DNA from: Argopecten irradians
Taxonomy: Eukaryota; Mollusca; Bivalvia; Pectinida; Pectinidae
Reading direction: 5' to 3'
Length of the DNA stretch: 64,000 bases
Assembly: GCF_041381155.1 (NCBI RefSeq)
Contig: NC_091143.1
Coordinates: 22,843,695-22,907,694, forward strand
Shown: positions 23,601 to 35,600 of the stretch, one piece after another
Layout of the letters: each line of letters opens with the position of its first letter
Numbering within the stretch: position 1 is the first letter of the stretch
Program-made: the position numbers and the translations under genes
The notes under the pieces: model-generated
Seen by the model: only the letters and a program-made list of their open reading frames with translations
Told to the model about the DNA's origin: nothing
The model's database searches: none

Positions 23601-26600
23601 CGTGTTTGACATATTAACGACCATTGTACACGTGTTTGACATATTAACGACCATTGTACACGTGTTTGACATATTAACGACCATTGTACACGTGTTTGAC
23701 ATATTAACGACCATTGTACACGTGTTTGACATATTAACGACATGTACACGCGTTTGACATATTAACGACCTTTTCACGTTTGACATATTAACGACCATTG
23801 TACACGTGTTTGACATATTAACGACCATTGTACACGTGTTTGACATATTAACAACCATTATACACGTGTTTGACATACGACCATTGTACACGTGTTTGAC
23901 ATATTAACGACCATTGTACACGTGTTTGACATATTAACGACCATTGTACACGCGTTTGACATATTAACGACCATTTTTCACGTGATTGACATATTAACGA
24001 CCATTGTACACGTGTTTGACATATTAACGACCATTATACACGTGTTTGACATATTAACAACCATTATACACGTGTTTGACATATCAACGACCATTGTACA
24101 CGTGTTTGACATATTAACGACCATTGTACACGCGTTTGACATATTAACGCCCATTTTTCACGTGATTGACATATTAACGACCATTGTACACGTGTTTGAC
24201 ATATTAACGACCATTATACAGTGTGTTTGACATATTAACAACCATTATACACGTGTTTGACATATCAACGACCATTGTACACGTGTTTGACATATTAACG
24301 ACCATTGTACACGCGTTTGACATATTAACGACCATTTTTCACGTGATTGACATATTAACGACCACTGTGCACGTGTTTGACCATTGTTCATGTACACGCG
24401 TTTGACATATTAACGACCATTGTACACGTGTTTGACATATTAACGACCATTGTACACGCGTTTGACATATTAACGACCATTTTTTCACGTGTTTGACATA
24501 TTAACGACCATTGTACACGCGTTTGACATATTAACGACCATTGTGCACGTGTTTGACCATTGTTCATGTACACGCGTTTGACATATTAACGACCATTGTA
24601 CACGTGTTTGACATATAAACGACCATTGTACACGCGTTTGACATATTAACGACCATTTTTCACGTGATTGACATATTAACGACCATTGTACACGCGTTTG
24701 ACATATTAACGACCATTGTACACGTGTTTGACATATTAACGACCATTGTACACGCGTTTGACATATTAACGACCATTTTTCACGTGATTGACATATTAAC
24801 GACCATTGTACACGTGTTTGACATATTAACGACCATTATACACGTGTTTGACATATTAACAACCATTATACACGTGTTTGACATATCAACGACCATTGTA
24901 CACGTGTTTGACATATTAACGACCATTGTACACGTGTTTGACATATTAACGACCATTGTTCACGTGTTTGACATATTAACGACCATTGTACACGTGTTTG
25001 ACATATTAATGACCATTGTACACGTGTTTTATACTTATTATGATATTATGCATTATATCACAATTCTAATCGTTATCTCTTATGCACATAAAAACATATT
25101 TAGATTTGTCACATATGGTGAAGTACATGTAACTACATTTTGTGTATTTGGTTTTTATTTGCATAGATATGATAAAATATAACGAACGTGTTTTTTCATA
25201 AAATATGGTATTAAAATGCTAAAGAAATAGCATTACACAATCACATTGATATTTGCGCAGGAAACTGTTCTTAAACGTTGTCACATAAAGACAATAAAAC
25301 TCACAATAAATGTTCCGATTTGTGAATGTGTGTTTACCTGTTTGAATATGTCTGGACTAAGTCCGTCTTGTATCAGCTGTATAGCAGCCCTTTCCTTGTC
25401 CAACTCGATACAGGAAAACAGTAGTGAACTGTGGCGAGTTATGTCCCCATGGACCCGTAGACCCCGGATGAGGCACTGTATCCTCATCAGATCCTCATTC
25501 TGTAATAAACACGAAACAGTAAACAACATAATAGCAACAAAATAGCTAAGGATAAAAGTATCTAAACAATGTAGATGGCGTTGGTAGCTTGATAATGCTT
25601 AACGTCCTTTTCACAGATCACATTGAAGGACAGTCTATCCTGTATGCAATGTGGTACGTGTGGTGATGGCGCATATGTTTTGGGAGGCTACGGTATGTTC
25701 TTGAAGTGTCTTCTCAAAAGTAGGCGGAGACTCCCAAAAACGAAGACTGGTAGAGGAGTCTACTGGTACACTAAAAAGAAGTGATAACTGCTTCATAGAT
25801 ATTACCTTAGCATGACATACGTCAAATTGGGGTCTTGTGTCAAATTCTTATAATAATTTTATGGAAACAACTCAAAAAGGCAATTTAAAATTATCTGCTG
25901 GAAAATTTGGTCTCAAAAATAAAAGATAATAATATATTCTTTTAAACACTGAGTACTGAGTGAGCTTAAATAGTCATTTTTATGTGTTGTAGAATTAGCA
26001 TTAAGACCAGAATTCTTATTATACTATTGCAGCTTTTTGTTGGCAATTACTTTTGGCATTTTGTCAGATCAACAATTATGGAAGCAACATTTAGCAGTCA
26101 TGTAACTCTATTATCCAGTGTAGCTCTCGACATTTGCTTTAAAGGTCAATGACTTGTATAGACAAACTTTGGATCCTTTCAATAATGAGACCAATTAACA
26201 GATACTTTATTTAGAAGTCAAAGTGATTTGAAGAGAGGGATGACGATAATTCCTTTATCGGTTAATTTTCATCAACTGATCTCATGGTTATCATGGAACG
26301 GCTAATATAAAACGCAGTTACCTGATGAGAATGAGAGTTATCTCTCTTAGATAGACTTTCTGTATTTATTGGATAGCGTCTTTTACCTGTATCGCTGTCG
26401 TCATGGCCTCACTGAACTCTGTCTGACTGAGGAACACCTCCATCGCCATCTCCTGAACTTCCTTTTTCTGGATGGTAAAGGTTCGCTTCCCACACACCTC
26501 CACATTATAATCGTGTGGCGTCAATCCTTGCTGTAAGTTGATCATGGTTACGAAGTTGTTTAATATTTTGATAATTCGTCCACTTTTGTTTTCATTTCAA

Positions 26601-29600
26601 TTTAATATCGAACAGCAGAATCTCGGAAAAGTAAATGACAGTCAAATAAGAAACATTTGAAATACTCTTATTTAAGATATATATAATTTTCCGAAAGCAT
26701 CGTTAAAATGTAGCTGCTGTAAAATAACTTTACCTCGACTCTCTATGATATGCTATTTATAGCGATAGTGGCTTAAAGAATTCGTTAAGAAATAGAAATA
26801 TTGCATCGTGGATCTCATTTTATTTTTCAGGAAGCTTAATGACAAAATATTACATTTTGTAGGTTTAGGACATGAAGTAAAAACCTCCTTTTTCACGGAG
26901 GACTTACCACATCCCTGATGCGCATGTCCCCTAGCTTAGTAATAACGGACAGGAGTGGGTCTCCTTCCATAAACAATTGTGCGTAGTGGAGAGGGGTCCT
27001 CCCAGACTGTTAAACACAGGTAATACTTAAATGTCATCATAAGTGACGACGTAATTCACTTAGCAAATAATATCCGATATTGTTTTCCAATCTGATGTCA
27101 AAAGTCTCAGTTGGCCCTAATATGATCTTTAACCTATAACGTTAAAGTCAACATTAAAGTATGATTTTAATACAAATATGAACATAAAATTTAAAAATTC
27201 TCTTAGTGGCAAAAATTATTCTTAAATTTCTTATATATCATCTTTGTCAAAGCACAAGTTTGTTCTGTTCCTAAAAGTACACAGATGATCTTGAAATTGA
27301 ATTACGAACATGTCTTACTAACAAGCAATTCATTTTTTGGTATTTTGATGTCAAAAGTCTCAGTTAGCCAGAATATGATATTGTTTAATTTATAACGTTA
27401 AAGTCAACATCAAAGTATGATTTTAATACAAATATTAACATAAAATTTAAAAATTCTCTTAATGGCAACAATTATTCTTAAATTTCTTATAAATCATCTT
27501 TGTCAAAACACAAATTTGTTCTGTTCCTAATAGTACACAGATGATCTTAAAATTGAATTACGAACATGTCTTACTTATAAGCAATTCATTTTTTTGGTAT
27601 TTTTATACCTATTCTTAACAATTGGCATGGCATGTTAAAGAGATGTATTCACAAAAACATAGAAATTATTTGATGTTAGAAAATGTTATCAAAGGTTGCA
27701 CGTAAAAACATCGAGTTATTTTCAACAATAAAGTCGTAACAATACCTTATTAAAGTGAACAGTCGGGCAAGGGTGGCTAAAGTCGGTTAAAATGGTGTGA
27801 ATGTATAATTTCTTATGAAATGGCAAAATAAAATCTCTCGTCAAAATCTGTCTGCGTACGAAGAAATTAATTTAAAGTATGGGAATTCTAAAACGTCCTC
27901 CCGTCTCACTATGTCCGTGGTTACATTTCCACACAGCCTCGCTTTCAATGTTTTCAACTTTTCTTTACTTTAATGGTCAGAACTGGGAAACTAAGCAGAA
28001 CTTGACCGTTGTATTAATATATGAGAACTTTTGGAAGGCCAATGAACGCATTTAGACTGGTTTTCTTTGCCCGACTATTCACTTTAATAATGTCTTAACG
28101 AGATAATGACATAATTCTGATTGTTTAGTAGTATGCCAATGATTTCTAGCTTCACAGAAAACCACAGTTTTTTTTACATTGTTATGTCTTTCGTTGCTAT
28201 GCGATTACTTTTACAGATGAGTTTATAAAACTTTCTTGGCATCATTAGGACTTGTTTCACCACATTCACCTTTAACATATTTGTTTTTTGATACTAGATA
28301 CGTACATTGTCCTGTGTATTGAGGAGCTGTGGGTAGTTATTAGCCAGGTAGCTGATGATGTTCCCCTTCTTGTTAAATATGGCGATATGTAGTACTGTCC
28401 TCCCACAGCGGTCTACTGCGGAGAAGTATTTTCTTCCTAAAAGATGCCGTAACTCCCCCAAATTTCCAGCCTCCGTTATTCTAAACATCTTTCTAATATG
28501 TTCCTGTAATTATTTTATCAGTAAACAAAAATGACAAGGATATACTTCTAACTTTTTCTGTTCCTTTAAAATAGAAAAGTTCCAACATATTGATATGATA
28601 TAAATATACATTTTGTTTAGTTTTTCAACATACTTATTGCCGAAGAACTGTGATTTTTGTGTCGATATCTGTGATTTGACCTGCTATTAATGACCTTCAG
28701 TCTGTTATTTATACACAAGATTGTCAATATACACTGTAAATATGCATTCTTATGTGTCCGGGAATTTATATTCTGACCTTGACCGCTTCAGTCTTCCTCA
28801 GGAGCCTGCCCATCGCAGATGACCGTGCCCAAGCAATGTCCACAATAGAGTTGGATGTGTCCTTGTCTCTAACATCCAGGAGGTGGTCGTATCCGTGACG
28901 TAAGAGCTCTTCCACCCCCTCCATATTACATTCCTTTACCATTTCCACGACGCAAGTGTCTATAAGTCTACAATAATGGGGTTTATCAATGGATTCTGCG
29001 TAGTCACGTGCTGTGCGACCATGTTTGTCACGTGATGCAATATTAGCGCCATATTTGAAAAGACTTATAATGAAGTTTTCCGAGAAATCACGTGCTATAG
29101 CCTCATACACAATTGTCTGTCCTTCTGAATTACGTGCTGATAAATCCGAGGCTTCCAACACCCTGTGTATTATAGGATCGGTAGGCTTCATAATGTCACC
29201 CAACACCTAAAACAGACAATAAGGATGTAAACAATACACAAATAAAGAAAATCGTCATTACGAAGGAGATACGTTTGCAAACAATGAAAACACAGGAATG
29301 GAAGATGTAATAAAAGATGAAATTTTGTAATTCACTGAAAAATACTAAGGGAATAACACCAGACATTTCGGCAAAGAGAGCGTCTTTTACAGAGACACTC
29401 GATATGTATATCAAGGTAAAACATTAATTAATAATAATTAATTTCAATAACTGAAAATGGAAATCATAATCGTACAAAGATATTTTTGAAAATCTGTCTT
29501 TAATTTGCAAATCTGTGTTGTGATAATTTAGACCGACTTTAATATATATATATAATCTGTGAAAATGAGTTACCTCTTTATCTAATTGTGTGTATGAGAA

Positions 29601-32600
29601 CGATAGGGCTTTGATATCTTTGTCGAGTGATGAAGTAAGACAACTATGAAATATAAGGCCAGGCCCCGATTTCTCGAAACAAACCTTAGTCAAAAACTGA
29701 CTTAAGTCATAAATTTTCATATAAGCTACATAAGGAGAAAAAAAACTTAAGTTTTGACTTAAGTCTACTATTTGTTTCGAGAAATCGGGGCTAGGTGTTA
29801 CAATACCTGGAAGAATAAAGGTTTACATGGTTCGACATCTGGGTTGTATGAAAACACTACTGATGTGTCAACTCCCATCTCAAGTAGAGATCTAATGTTT
29901 TCGTCCATATCACCCTCCAACATGGCCGCCAGAATCGGAAGTGGAAATTCTGGGTAATCCGGATACCGGTACTGGTAACTGTGGTCAGTAACGTTAACAT
30001 CGATACTGCCCATGGCATTTGGAACTGAAACAAAATTGGATCACTATTAACGATCAAATAATAATTTCTTTGTTTTAAAACCCCAGTAATTAATATAAGA
30101 TTTAAAACATCCCAGTTTTTCTATAGTTACATAAGTATTTTTTCAAATTATTGTAATGACAATGCAAGTTATGATATTTTTCACAATCACAATTTGTTAA
30201 GGATTTCCCCTTTAAATTAATACATTCGGCGTTATAATATTTTTGTTAAATAAATGATTACGTGAAAAACGACTGCTGAAATGAAGCATTTGCTCAAGTG
30301 AAGGGCGAGGAGCATCACGATTAAAACATTTAAAGGCCTCATCAGCTTTTAACAGCATGAACTATTCCAATATTTGACCGTTACCACATGGAGATATTGT
30401 AATACCTTCTTTAAGAAAGGATTGGAGGGCAAGTTCCTTGCCCGTTAACAAGGCCAAAGCAAACTCATTAGTATTTTCATATTTTTCAAACAATTCCACA
30501 AGGTAGTGATCCTGAATCTGTTTGGCGATTGTTTTTAGACAAATGAGTTTTCCATTTTTCACAACACTTGCTCGACAGAGATATGTTAGAAGCTTCTTCA
30601 CAATGTTCCTGTCAGGTCTCGCCTCCGTCATGGCCCGGTATAAACCTGTAATATCAAGATGGCAATAACAAGTGAATGACGTAAGAATACGCTAAATAAG
30701 ATCGGCGAGTTGTTTACTGTCAGCGGGTCATTATTTCGTGGTTTCCTTTATAGGGCATATTCGCTATTATTCTTACTAAGTTACATTAATTTATTTCTGA
30801 AACTGGTGGTTATACTTCGCGGGTTTCAGTAAAACTATAGCTAAAATAAGCCTCCTAGCCAAATTTGGCCGCTTTACGGTACATTGTATTATCATTTTCG
30901 TTAAACTAACAATTTGATCATGAGGAGGGAATATTAGCGCAGAATATACTGGAGTGGTAATGTGCTCCAACAGGTAAGTTTGTTGATATGACGAATCAAT
31001 GAAGTAAGCAGTGATTATTTCACCCTGGTATTGAGTTTTGTGTCATTGATTGTATATTTGAAATAAATATTAATATCCTCTTTAGTGTTGTATTCACATC
31101 TTTTTTAATGGTAGATATAAAGTGTACCTGGAGAGAATTTATCGAACCAATGAAGCGTTTCCCGCCATCCGTCAGGTTTGGTCTGTAGAAGAACCTCCCG
31201 GGGTGTCATACCTTCTCTGTTCTTAATCAATGGATCGGCGCCGCATCTGTCACATGACAAAAACTAGTAACTTATGATTATGAACCAAATATCTTTAGTT
31301 TCGTTTAAGGAGAATATAAACAGAGCACGTAACAAATTTACAGGTGATGGAGAACTATGTGTTATATGTGTACCAAAGAACTTAGTATAATACGTTTACT
31401 ATAATTGGATTATTGAGAGTTATAACAAATGAATTAGTATAATCGGATCTACTTGTACATTGAAAGGTCAAGAAGGTAACACCGAAAATAAACTAACCAG
31501 AGGATAATCTTTCAACCTGATCAGAAAAGGGCCACTTATAGTGCTCTTTACAAATATTATACAACACACAAAATTTACAGTTCTATAAACAGTAATGTGT
31601 TCAGAGCCTGCAAGGTTCTCCTGGCGGAGGAATACAGCAGTACCCACTACCAAGAAAACAAGTAACGATCTAAGGTCAGCATGAAAGAAAACGTAGGTAT
31701 CGAGCATCCCCCATAGTTTTACTATGAGATAGTCCAGAGGTGTAGAGATCGTAAGTGATCGGAACCCCTGGAGTATCGAGGATGAGCATCCCCATACTTT
31801 CTTCTTTTCGACACAAACGAATCGCATCATACCGTACCATACCGCGCAATATCTTCTATTTCGTCAAATGGATATTGTGTCACTGAACTGGTCGAGGAAA
31901 TATGCCATCATTACCTCCTATCCTGTAAATGTAGGGTTATTTATTGTTTCTACCCTAAATATATAGGGTTATTTATTGTGTCTAAATTGTTATTTATTGT
32001 GTCTATCCTAAATATAAAGGGTTATTTATTGTATTTAACCTAAATATAGAGGGTTATTTATTGTTTCTACCCTAAATATAGAGGATTATTTATTGTTTCT
32101 ACCCTAAATATATAGGGTTATCTATTTTTTCTATCCGAAATATATAGGGTTATTTATTGTTTATTCCCTAAAAATATAGAGGGTTATTATTGTTCCTACC
32201 CTAAATATAGAGGGTTATTATTGTTCCTACCCTAAATATATGGGGTTATATACATGTTTTGTTTATACCTTAAATATATGGGGTTATGTATTGTTTCTGC
32301 CCTTAATATATAGGGTTATTTATTGTTTCATTTATATTACGAACCTAATCACTGCCACCACAGCCCGATATGAATGAGGTTTGCACATGATCCTGTGGAG
32401 GAATGCGTTCCCTTCATTGTCCAGAATGTCCAGTTCTATACCCTTGCTGGCCATGATGTAGATGACGGAGACGCCATGAGGGGACCGAAAGTGTTCTATA
32501 TAGTCGGCCAAGAGGTGTAGATATGTCTCCCCCGTGTCTTCATCACGTAAGTTGACATTCTTACCACTTTGTACGTGTCTGATGCATTCTGACGTGATCT

Positions 32601-32667
32601 GTGACAGACATTCATCCGCCAGAATCTTGTATATCCTGGTATCACGGAGTCGCACCATACCGAATGC
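20585..32667 (-). CDS. Ankyrin-repeat protein, 11-exon gene model
   Basis: Eleven minus-strand exons join with matching phases (2,1,1,0,0,0,0,0,0,0) into about 717 residues from the ATG at 32658. Exons run 32345-32667, 31128-31246, 30385-30645, 29807-30024, 28778-29206, 28306-28503, 26908-27006, 26387-26530, 25338-25499, 21678-21821 and 20585-20650. Ankyrin signatures recur: GETYLHLLADY (about 45-55), CGADPLIKNREGMTPREVLL (106-125), SEGQTIVYEAI and KHGRTARDYAE (exon 5), CGRTVLHIAIF (exon 6), SGRTPLHYAQLF (514-525). Residues 649-717 are a non-ankyrin tail with a Cys/His cluster. No signal peptide or membrane segment is seen, so I infer an intracellular protein that binds other proteins; its partner is unknown. 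The first exon may be internal, since its frame stays open to an AG at 32668, so further 5' exons are possible. Ankyrin family is certain; the exact role is not. Confidence 0.85.
20767..20812. repeat. 23-bp tandem duplication
   Basis: A 23-bp word, ACTTTTAAATTTACATACTC and TAT, occurs twice head to tail in the last intron of the ankyrin gene. Confidence 0.8.
21036..21714. repeat. 46-bp minisatellite derived from an exon/intron junction
   Basis: About 14 copies of a 46-bp unit. On the minus strand each contains ATCTAGACCAGTTACAGG, CTGACGATAATAGG and GTAAGTATTGAG. The copy nearest 21714 is the genuine end of exon 10 plus its splice donor; the others lie in the following intron. Most copies keep GTAAGT intact, while the leftmost reads ATAAGT. 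Copies are nearly identical, with small insertions near 21330 and 21490, so the expansion is recent. Confidence 0.9.
21678..21821 (-). CDS. Ankyrin gene exon 10, non-ankyrin C-terminal region
   Basis: A 48-codon exon, phase 0 at both ends, between ATCATCCACAG and GG-GTAAGT. It carries CDPNSTACVTGQCHH, a C-x6-C-x4-C-H-H cluster (652-666), then a charged likely helical stretch (SFREKAGQLKRTRVLDYLDQ). I do not recognise the domain. The exon lies between two tandem arrays, and its 3' end is the source of the 46-bp array. Confidence 0.75.
21840..25030. repeat. 30-bp minisatellite array, about 105 copies, with higher-order periods
   Basis: The unit is GACCATTGTACACGTG followed by TTTGACATATTAAC. 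Thirty is a multiple of 3, so both strands stay open and translate as decapeptide repeats (VFDILTTIVH, or SNTCTMVVNM on the other strand); these are not genes. Variants recur in order: CACGCG and TATACACGTG units return every 90-120 bp near 23.1-23.55 kb, and a TTTTCACGTGATTG unit returns every 180 bp near 23.97-24.33 kb. The array fills most of the intron between ankyrin exons 9 and 10. Confidence 0.95.
25338..25499 (-). CDS. Ankyrin gene exon 9
   Basis: 54 codons, phase 0 at both ends, between TTATTACAG and CAG-GTAAAC. It begins NEDLMRIQCLIRGL and ends GLSPDIFKQ, a degenerate ankyrin-type helix pair (DKERAAIQLIQDGLSPD). Confidence 0.85.
26387..26530 (-). CDS. Ankyrin gene exon 8
   Basis: 48 codons between ACTTACAG and CAG-GTAAAA, phase 0 at both ends. 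It starts QGLTPHDYNVEVCGKRTF, the end of an ankyrin repeat, then turns into a charged helical linker (EVQEMAMEVFLSQTEFSEAM). Confidence 0.85.
26908..27006 (-). CDS. Ankyrin gene exon 7
   Basis: 33 codons between TTTAACAG and GTG-GTAAGT, phase 0 at both ends. It contains the canonical ankyrin word SGRTPLHYAQLF. It was found from its splice sites, being too short to stand out as an open frame. Confidence 0.85.
27093..27603. repeat. 254-bp tandem duplication in an ankyrin intron
   Basis: The segment starting GATGTCAAAAGTCTCAGTT at 27093 is repeated from 27347, with scattered substitutions and small indels. No coding content is seen. It lies in the intron between exons 6 and 7. Confidence 0.85.
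28306..28503 (-). CDS. Ankyrin gene exon 6
   Basis: 66 codons between AATTACAG and AAT-GTACGT, phase 0 at both ends. It encodes EHIRKMFRITEAGNLGELRH and later DRCGRTVLHIAIFNKKGN, a clear ankyrin repeat that continues into exon 7. Confidence 0.9.
28778..29206 (-). CDS. Ankyrin gene exon 5 (largest)
   Basis: 143 codons between TGTTTTAG and AAG-GTCAGA, phase 0 at both ends. It holds at least two ankyrin repeats (NSEGQTIVYEAIARDF; YGANIASRDKHGRTARDYAE) and a degenerate third (EGVEELLRHGYDHLLDVRDK). Confidence 0.9.
29662..29792 (+). mobile_element. Small MITE, copy 1, with CCCCGATTTCTCG ends
   Basis: GCCCCGATTTCTCGAAAC at the left is inverted at the right as GTTTCGAGAAATCGGGGC. Inner words CTTAGTCAAAA and TTTTGACTTAAG also pair, so the 131 bp can fold on itself. 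A diverged copy lies at 39447-39574. It sits in the ankyrin intron beside exon 4. Confidence 0.75.
29807..30024 (-). CDS. Ankyrin gene exon 4
   Basis: 218 nt between TTGTTTCAG and CCAG-GTATTG, entering in phase 1 and leaving in phase 0. It encodes PNAMGSIDVNVTDHSYQYRY, then PLPILAAMLEGDMDENIRSL and LEMGVDTSV, an ankyrin-like helix pair and loop. Confidence 0.85.
30385..30645 (-). CDS. Ankyrin gene exon 3
   Basis: 261 nt, phase 1 at both ends, from ATATTACAG to TGTG-GTAACG. It encodes LYRAMTEARPDRNIVKKLLT onward to LQSFLKEGITISPC. Another donor in the same phase (AAAGAAG-GTATTA) lies 27 nt earlier; I prefer the later one because it keeps the ankyrin-like FLKEGITISPC end. Confidence 0.8.
31128..31246 (-). 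CDS. Ankyrin gene exon 2
   Basis: 119 nt between CATGTGACAG and CCAG-GTACAC, entering in phase 2 and leaving in phase 1. It encodes CGADPLIKNREGMTPREVLL and then QTKPDGWRETLHWFDKFSP. Joined to exon 1 it gives IRCGADP, a canonical ankyrin junction. Confidence 0.9.
31918..32329. repeat. 32-34-bp minisatellite with inner palindrome
   Basis: About 12 imperfect copies of CTACCCTAAATATATAGGG followed by TTATTTATTGTTT. Most units contain the near palindrome CCCTAAATATATAGGG. The array ends about 14 nt inside intron 1 of the ankyrin gene, beside the exon 1 donor. Confidence 0.85.
32345..32667 (-). CDS. Ankyrin gene exon 1 (first found)
   Basis: From the ATG at 32658 (MVRLRDTRIYKILADE) to ATTAG-GTTCGT, leaving in phase 2. 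GTTCGT is a weak donor, but only this site matches exon 2 in phase. The frame stays open upstream through AFG to an AG at 32668, so the exon may be internal. It contains DTGETYLHLLADY and DNEGNAFLHRIM, two ankyrin-like words. Confidence 0.8.
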
Positions 32668-35600
32668 CTATGGTATAATTTCGTTCACGATTACCTCAAA
32701 TGTAATCCATTCATTAATTACACAACAGATGGAAAATCAAGTAAAATTGGCTCTTAGTTTAACAGTGACCTCAGTCATTTTATCTGCAGAGCTTACAATA
32801 AAGGTACCAAGGGGACACGATTTATCAGTCCGATCTAAGTCCGGGATCACTTTCACTGATATCGCACCACATTTACACGGACCGATAACATGTATCCACA
32901 TAGGATCAAGACGATATCAGAAAGGCCCACCTCACAAATCTCGCTTAATTAGTCCTTCAATATCAACGGACACACGCGTTCCAGGTAAAATGCACGTACA
33001 ACAGAACTTTGAATGTCAATCGGTAACACACTACAATGCTACTCCGTCCGGTGCTCCGATTCTCCGTTTAAGATCAGAATACAAAAAAAGCATTAATATT
33101 ATACTCCTTATTCGTTGTTGTGTTACCCCGTTTCCTCACCATTACGCCTGCTGACATGTGCACTTTCTCCATACAGAAGTCTTATAATTTCTCTTGTTAC
33201 CAATGACAAATGACATCACAACAAAAGTGTCTCTTCGGTAGTAGAGGTAACGCGTCAGTCGAGGTGAAAATGAGCCAAGACACACATTTTAAGTGGAATG
33301 TACGACCAGGTAATTTTCTCTTGTAAATACCCGTAATAAGGACGTTTAAACCATACCTGGTATCGAGCTAATGATATAATGAGAGGGTTGTATGATCCTC
33401 ACTCATTGTAACGAGACCAGATTAGTAATACACACAAGTTAAATAGGTCCTATTTTACCTACTCGTAGTTTTAATCCTCCGCCATGGTGTATACACTTAA
33501 ATCTACGTAATTGAAAGGAAAGTTAATTAAACATATTCCTCATTGTAGTAGTTTAAAATCTCACTCGTTATTTTTATTACATTTTTTCCCTCCGTGTATT
33601 ATACTATAAAGGATTAAGACGAAATGATTTAACATTCTCTTTCGTTTGTCAGTATACATGTTGATAAAATGTAATCAGAATTAGTATGCACTTGAAATCT
33701 GATACAGGTACATAAGGTAATACATGTCCAAAATACATATAAAAAGTGCTAGGAATGTGCAGACCTAATTGTATAAGAAAGACAGGGTATTATTGTTAGT
33801 AACATATTTGATACGTGACATAGGAACATAGGAATGTAAGATTGTCTAAGGTGAAGGGCTAAATTCATAAATGGAAAAGTTCCACTCACATCGTGTTGAA
33901 ATCCTTGACTTGTGAACTTATAAGTACATGATGATTGTATCATATTGTATAATTACGCTCAATTATCTGCCAATTGCACCAAACCACACGATGATATTGC
34001 TAATCTAATTGACAGACATTTCAATTTATCTGATCATGATTTAATGTTAATTGTTCAACAAAAACGCGATAGATTCAAATTCCCTGTATCATTCATGAAG
34101 GTTTTGTTACTTTATTCGTTTTTCTTCTTTGTGATATTTTGACACACATGACAATGACGTTCATTGTAACACCTGATTTAATGATAGGTGAACTCGACGA
34201 CAAATGCATGTAAATTGGTTATATTGACAATATTCAAACGTCCTGGTAATACAAGACGTCGATTAAGTAAGAAAGTATTATTTTCCAATAAACCTACGTT
34301 CATCAGTTATAACAGGCTTAGTAACAAGGATAGTTAGGACCATATGAGGAGGGCAGTAAGGAAAACTGTCCGATTGTAGACACAATGTCTAGATAGTGAT
34401 CAGTTATACAATCAATCACAAGCCTTGTGCAATGAGGACAAAGCATCCTTATTTTCCTGGCATAAACACAAACGAAAATCGTTCATGGAGCCTTTTAGAT
34501 ACCTTTTTGTTATAAAGTGAAGGTAGCAAGGAACAACTATTATGAAATAGATATATTTTCCTTTTCTGTGTCCGTATGTGGTAGGCCAATGAACATTATC
34601 GGCATGGGAATTTCCCCCATTATCTTCACGAATGTGTTTACGCGCGAAGATATCAACAAATGCAGATGTGAATAATTCTATTATACGTCGATACACAGCG
34701 AGAAAATTACTACACCGCGAAAAGTTTGGAGGCTTACTAGGCGAAAATACCCACCCAAGAAAATATCGACAATTACAGTAATTTATCGGATACTTCGTTT
34801 TGGTTATAGTCAATCACAGTACCGAGAGAGGGGTGGTAAAATGTTGACGAGGAAGAATATCAAAATTGGACATATACAGATTCAGATTGCTGAAATTTAA
34901 ACACGGGTGTAAACTAATGGCGTTAAAACACAAGGCTGCAACATTTACAGGTGCACAACGTAAAATAGAATAAAGAGAATAAATAACAAGAAAGCTTTTG
35001 CAAGGGACGTGGTCATCAGAAAACATTACATCTTATGCATAGTAAGAAGCTCTTTTTATCCACGCACACTTCTGTGCAACGCAACTTTAACATGATGCAG
35101 TCTCTAGATTATCGATCTGCGAGTTTTTCAACTTCCTGGGTTGATTACCTCCTCGGTCGGTCTATTTTCTCTGTACCTAGGAGGTATTACATGGGTATAA
35201 AAAGCCAATCAACCATGTACTTTCGATCCCACACGATATCATGAGAATACAGAAGATAAGGGGTTGCTGACCCGTGATGTCGTATTAAACCCGGACAAAA
35301 ACAAACAAACAACAATAAAGTTACTATACGGTAGTTCTGTAATTCGGTCTTTGCCCTGCGATTATTCGTATTGATGATGAAGGAGGTGTCAAGTTTATAC
35401 TAAATTCTTTGGTTTAAGTATTTATGTCATTAGCGTTATTCTTATACGGCAAATATTATTATAATGGTGTAGTCCATCACCATATCAAATAGTATGCGGG
35501 GTTTGGACGTTTTCATCACTACTGTATGACAATATTACTTCCTTTTATTTTAGGTTCGTTTCCAATGTTACTTTTACATTCGTTCATCATTAATTCATCC

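Noticed and set aside
6830-25030. CRISPR-like arrays
   Set aside because: Repeats are directly contiguous with no unique spacers, and the genome is clearly animal with spliced genes.
21791-25182. Open frames on both strands translating as VFDILTTIVH or SNTCTMVVNM repeats
   Set aside because: They arise from a 30-bp unit divisible by three without stops; the region is an intron of the ankyrin gene.
32534-33154. 206-codon plus-strand frame
   Set aside because: Overlaps ankyrin exon 1 in antisense, has no recognisable domain, and the sense exon fits splice phases.
33273-33309. Possible first exon MSQDTHFKWNVRP followed by GTAATT
   Set aside because: Too short to judge and no second exon was found downstream on the plus strand.
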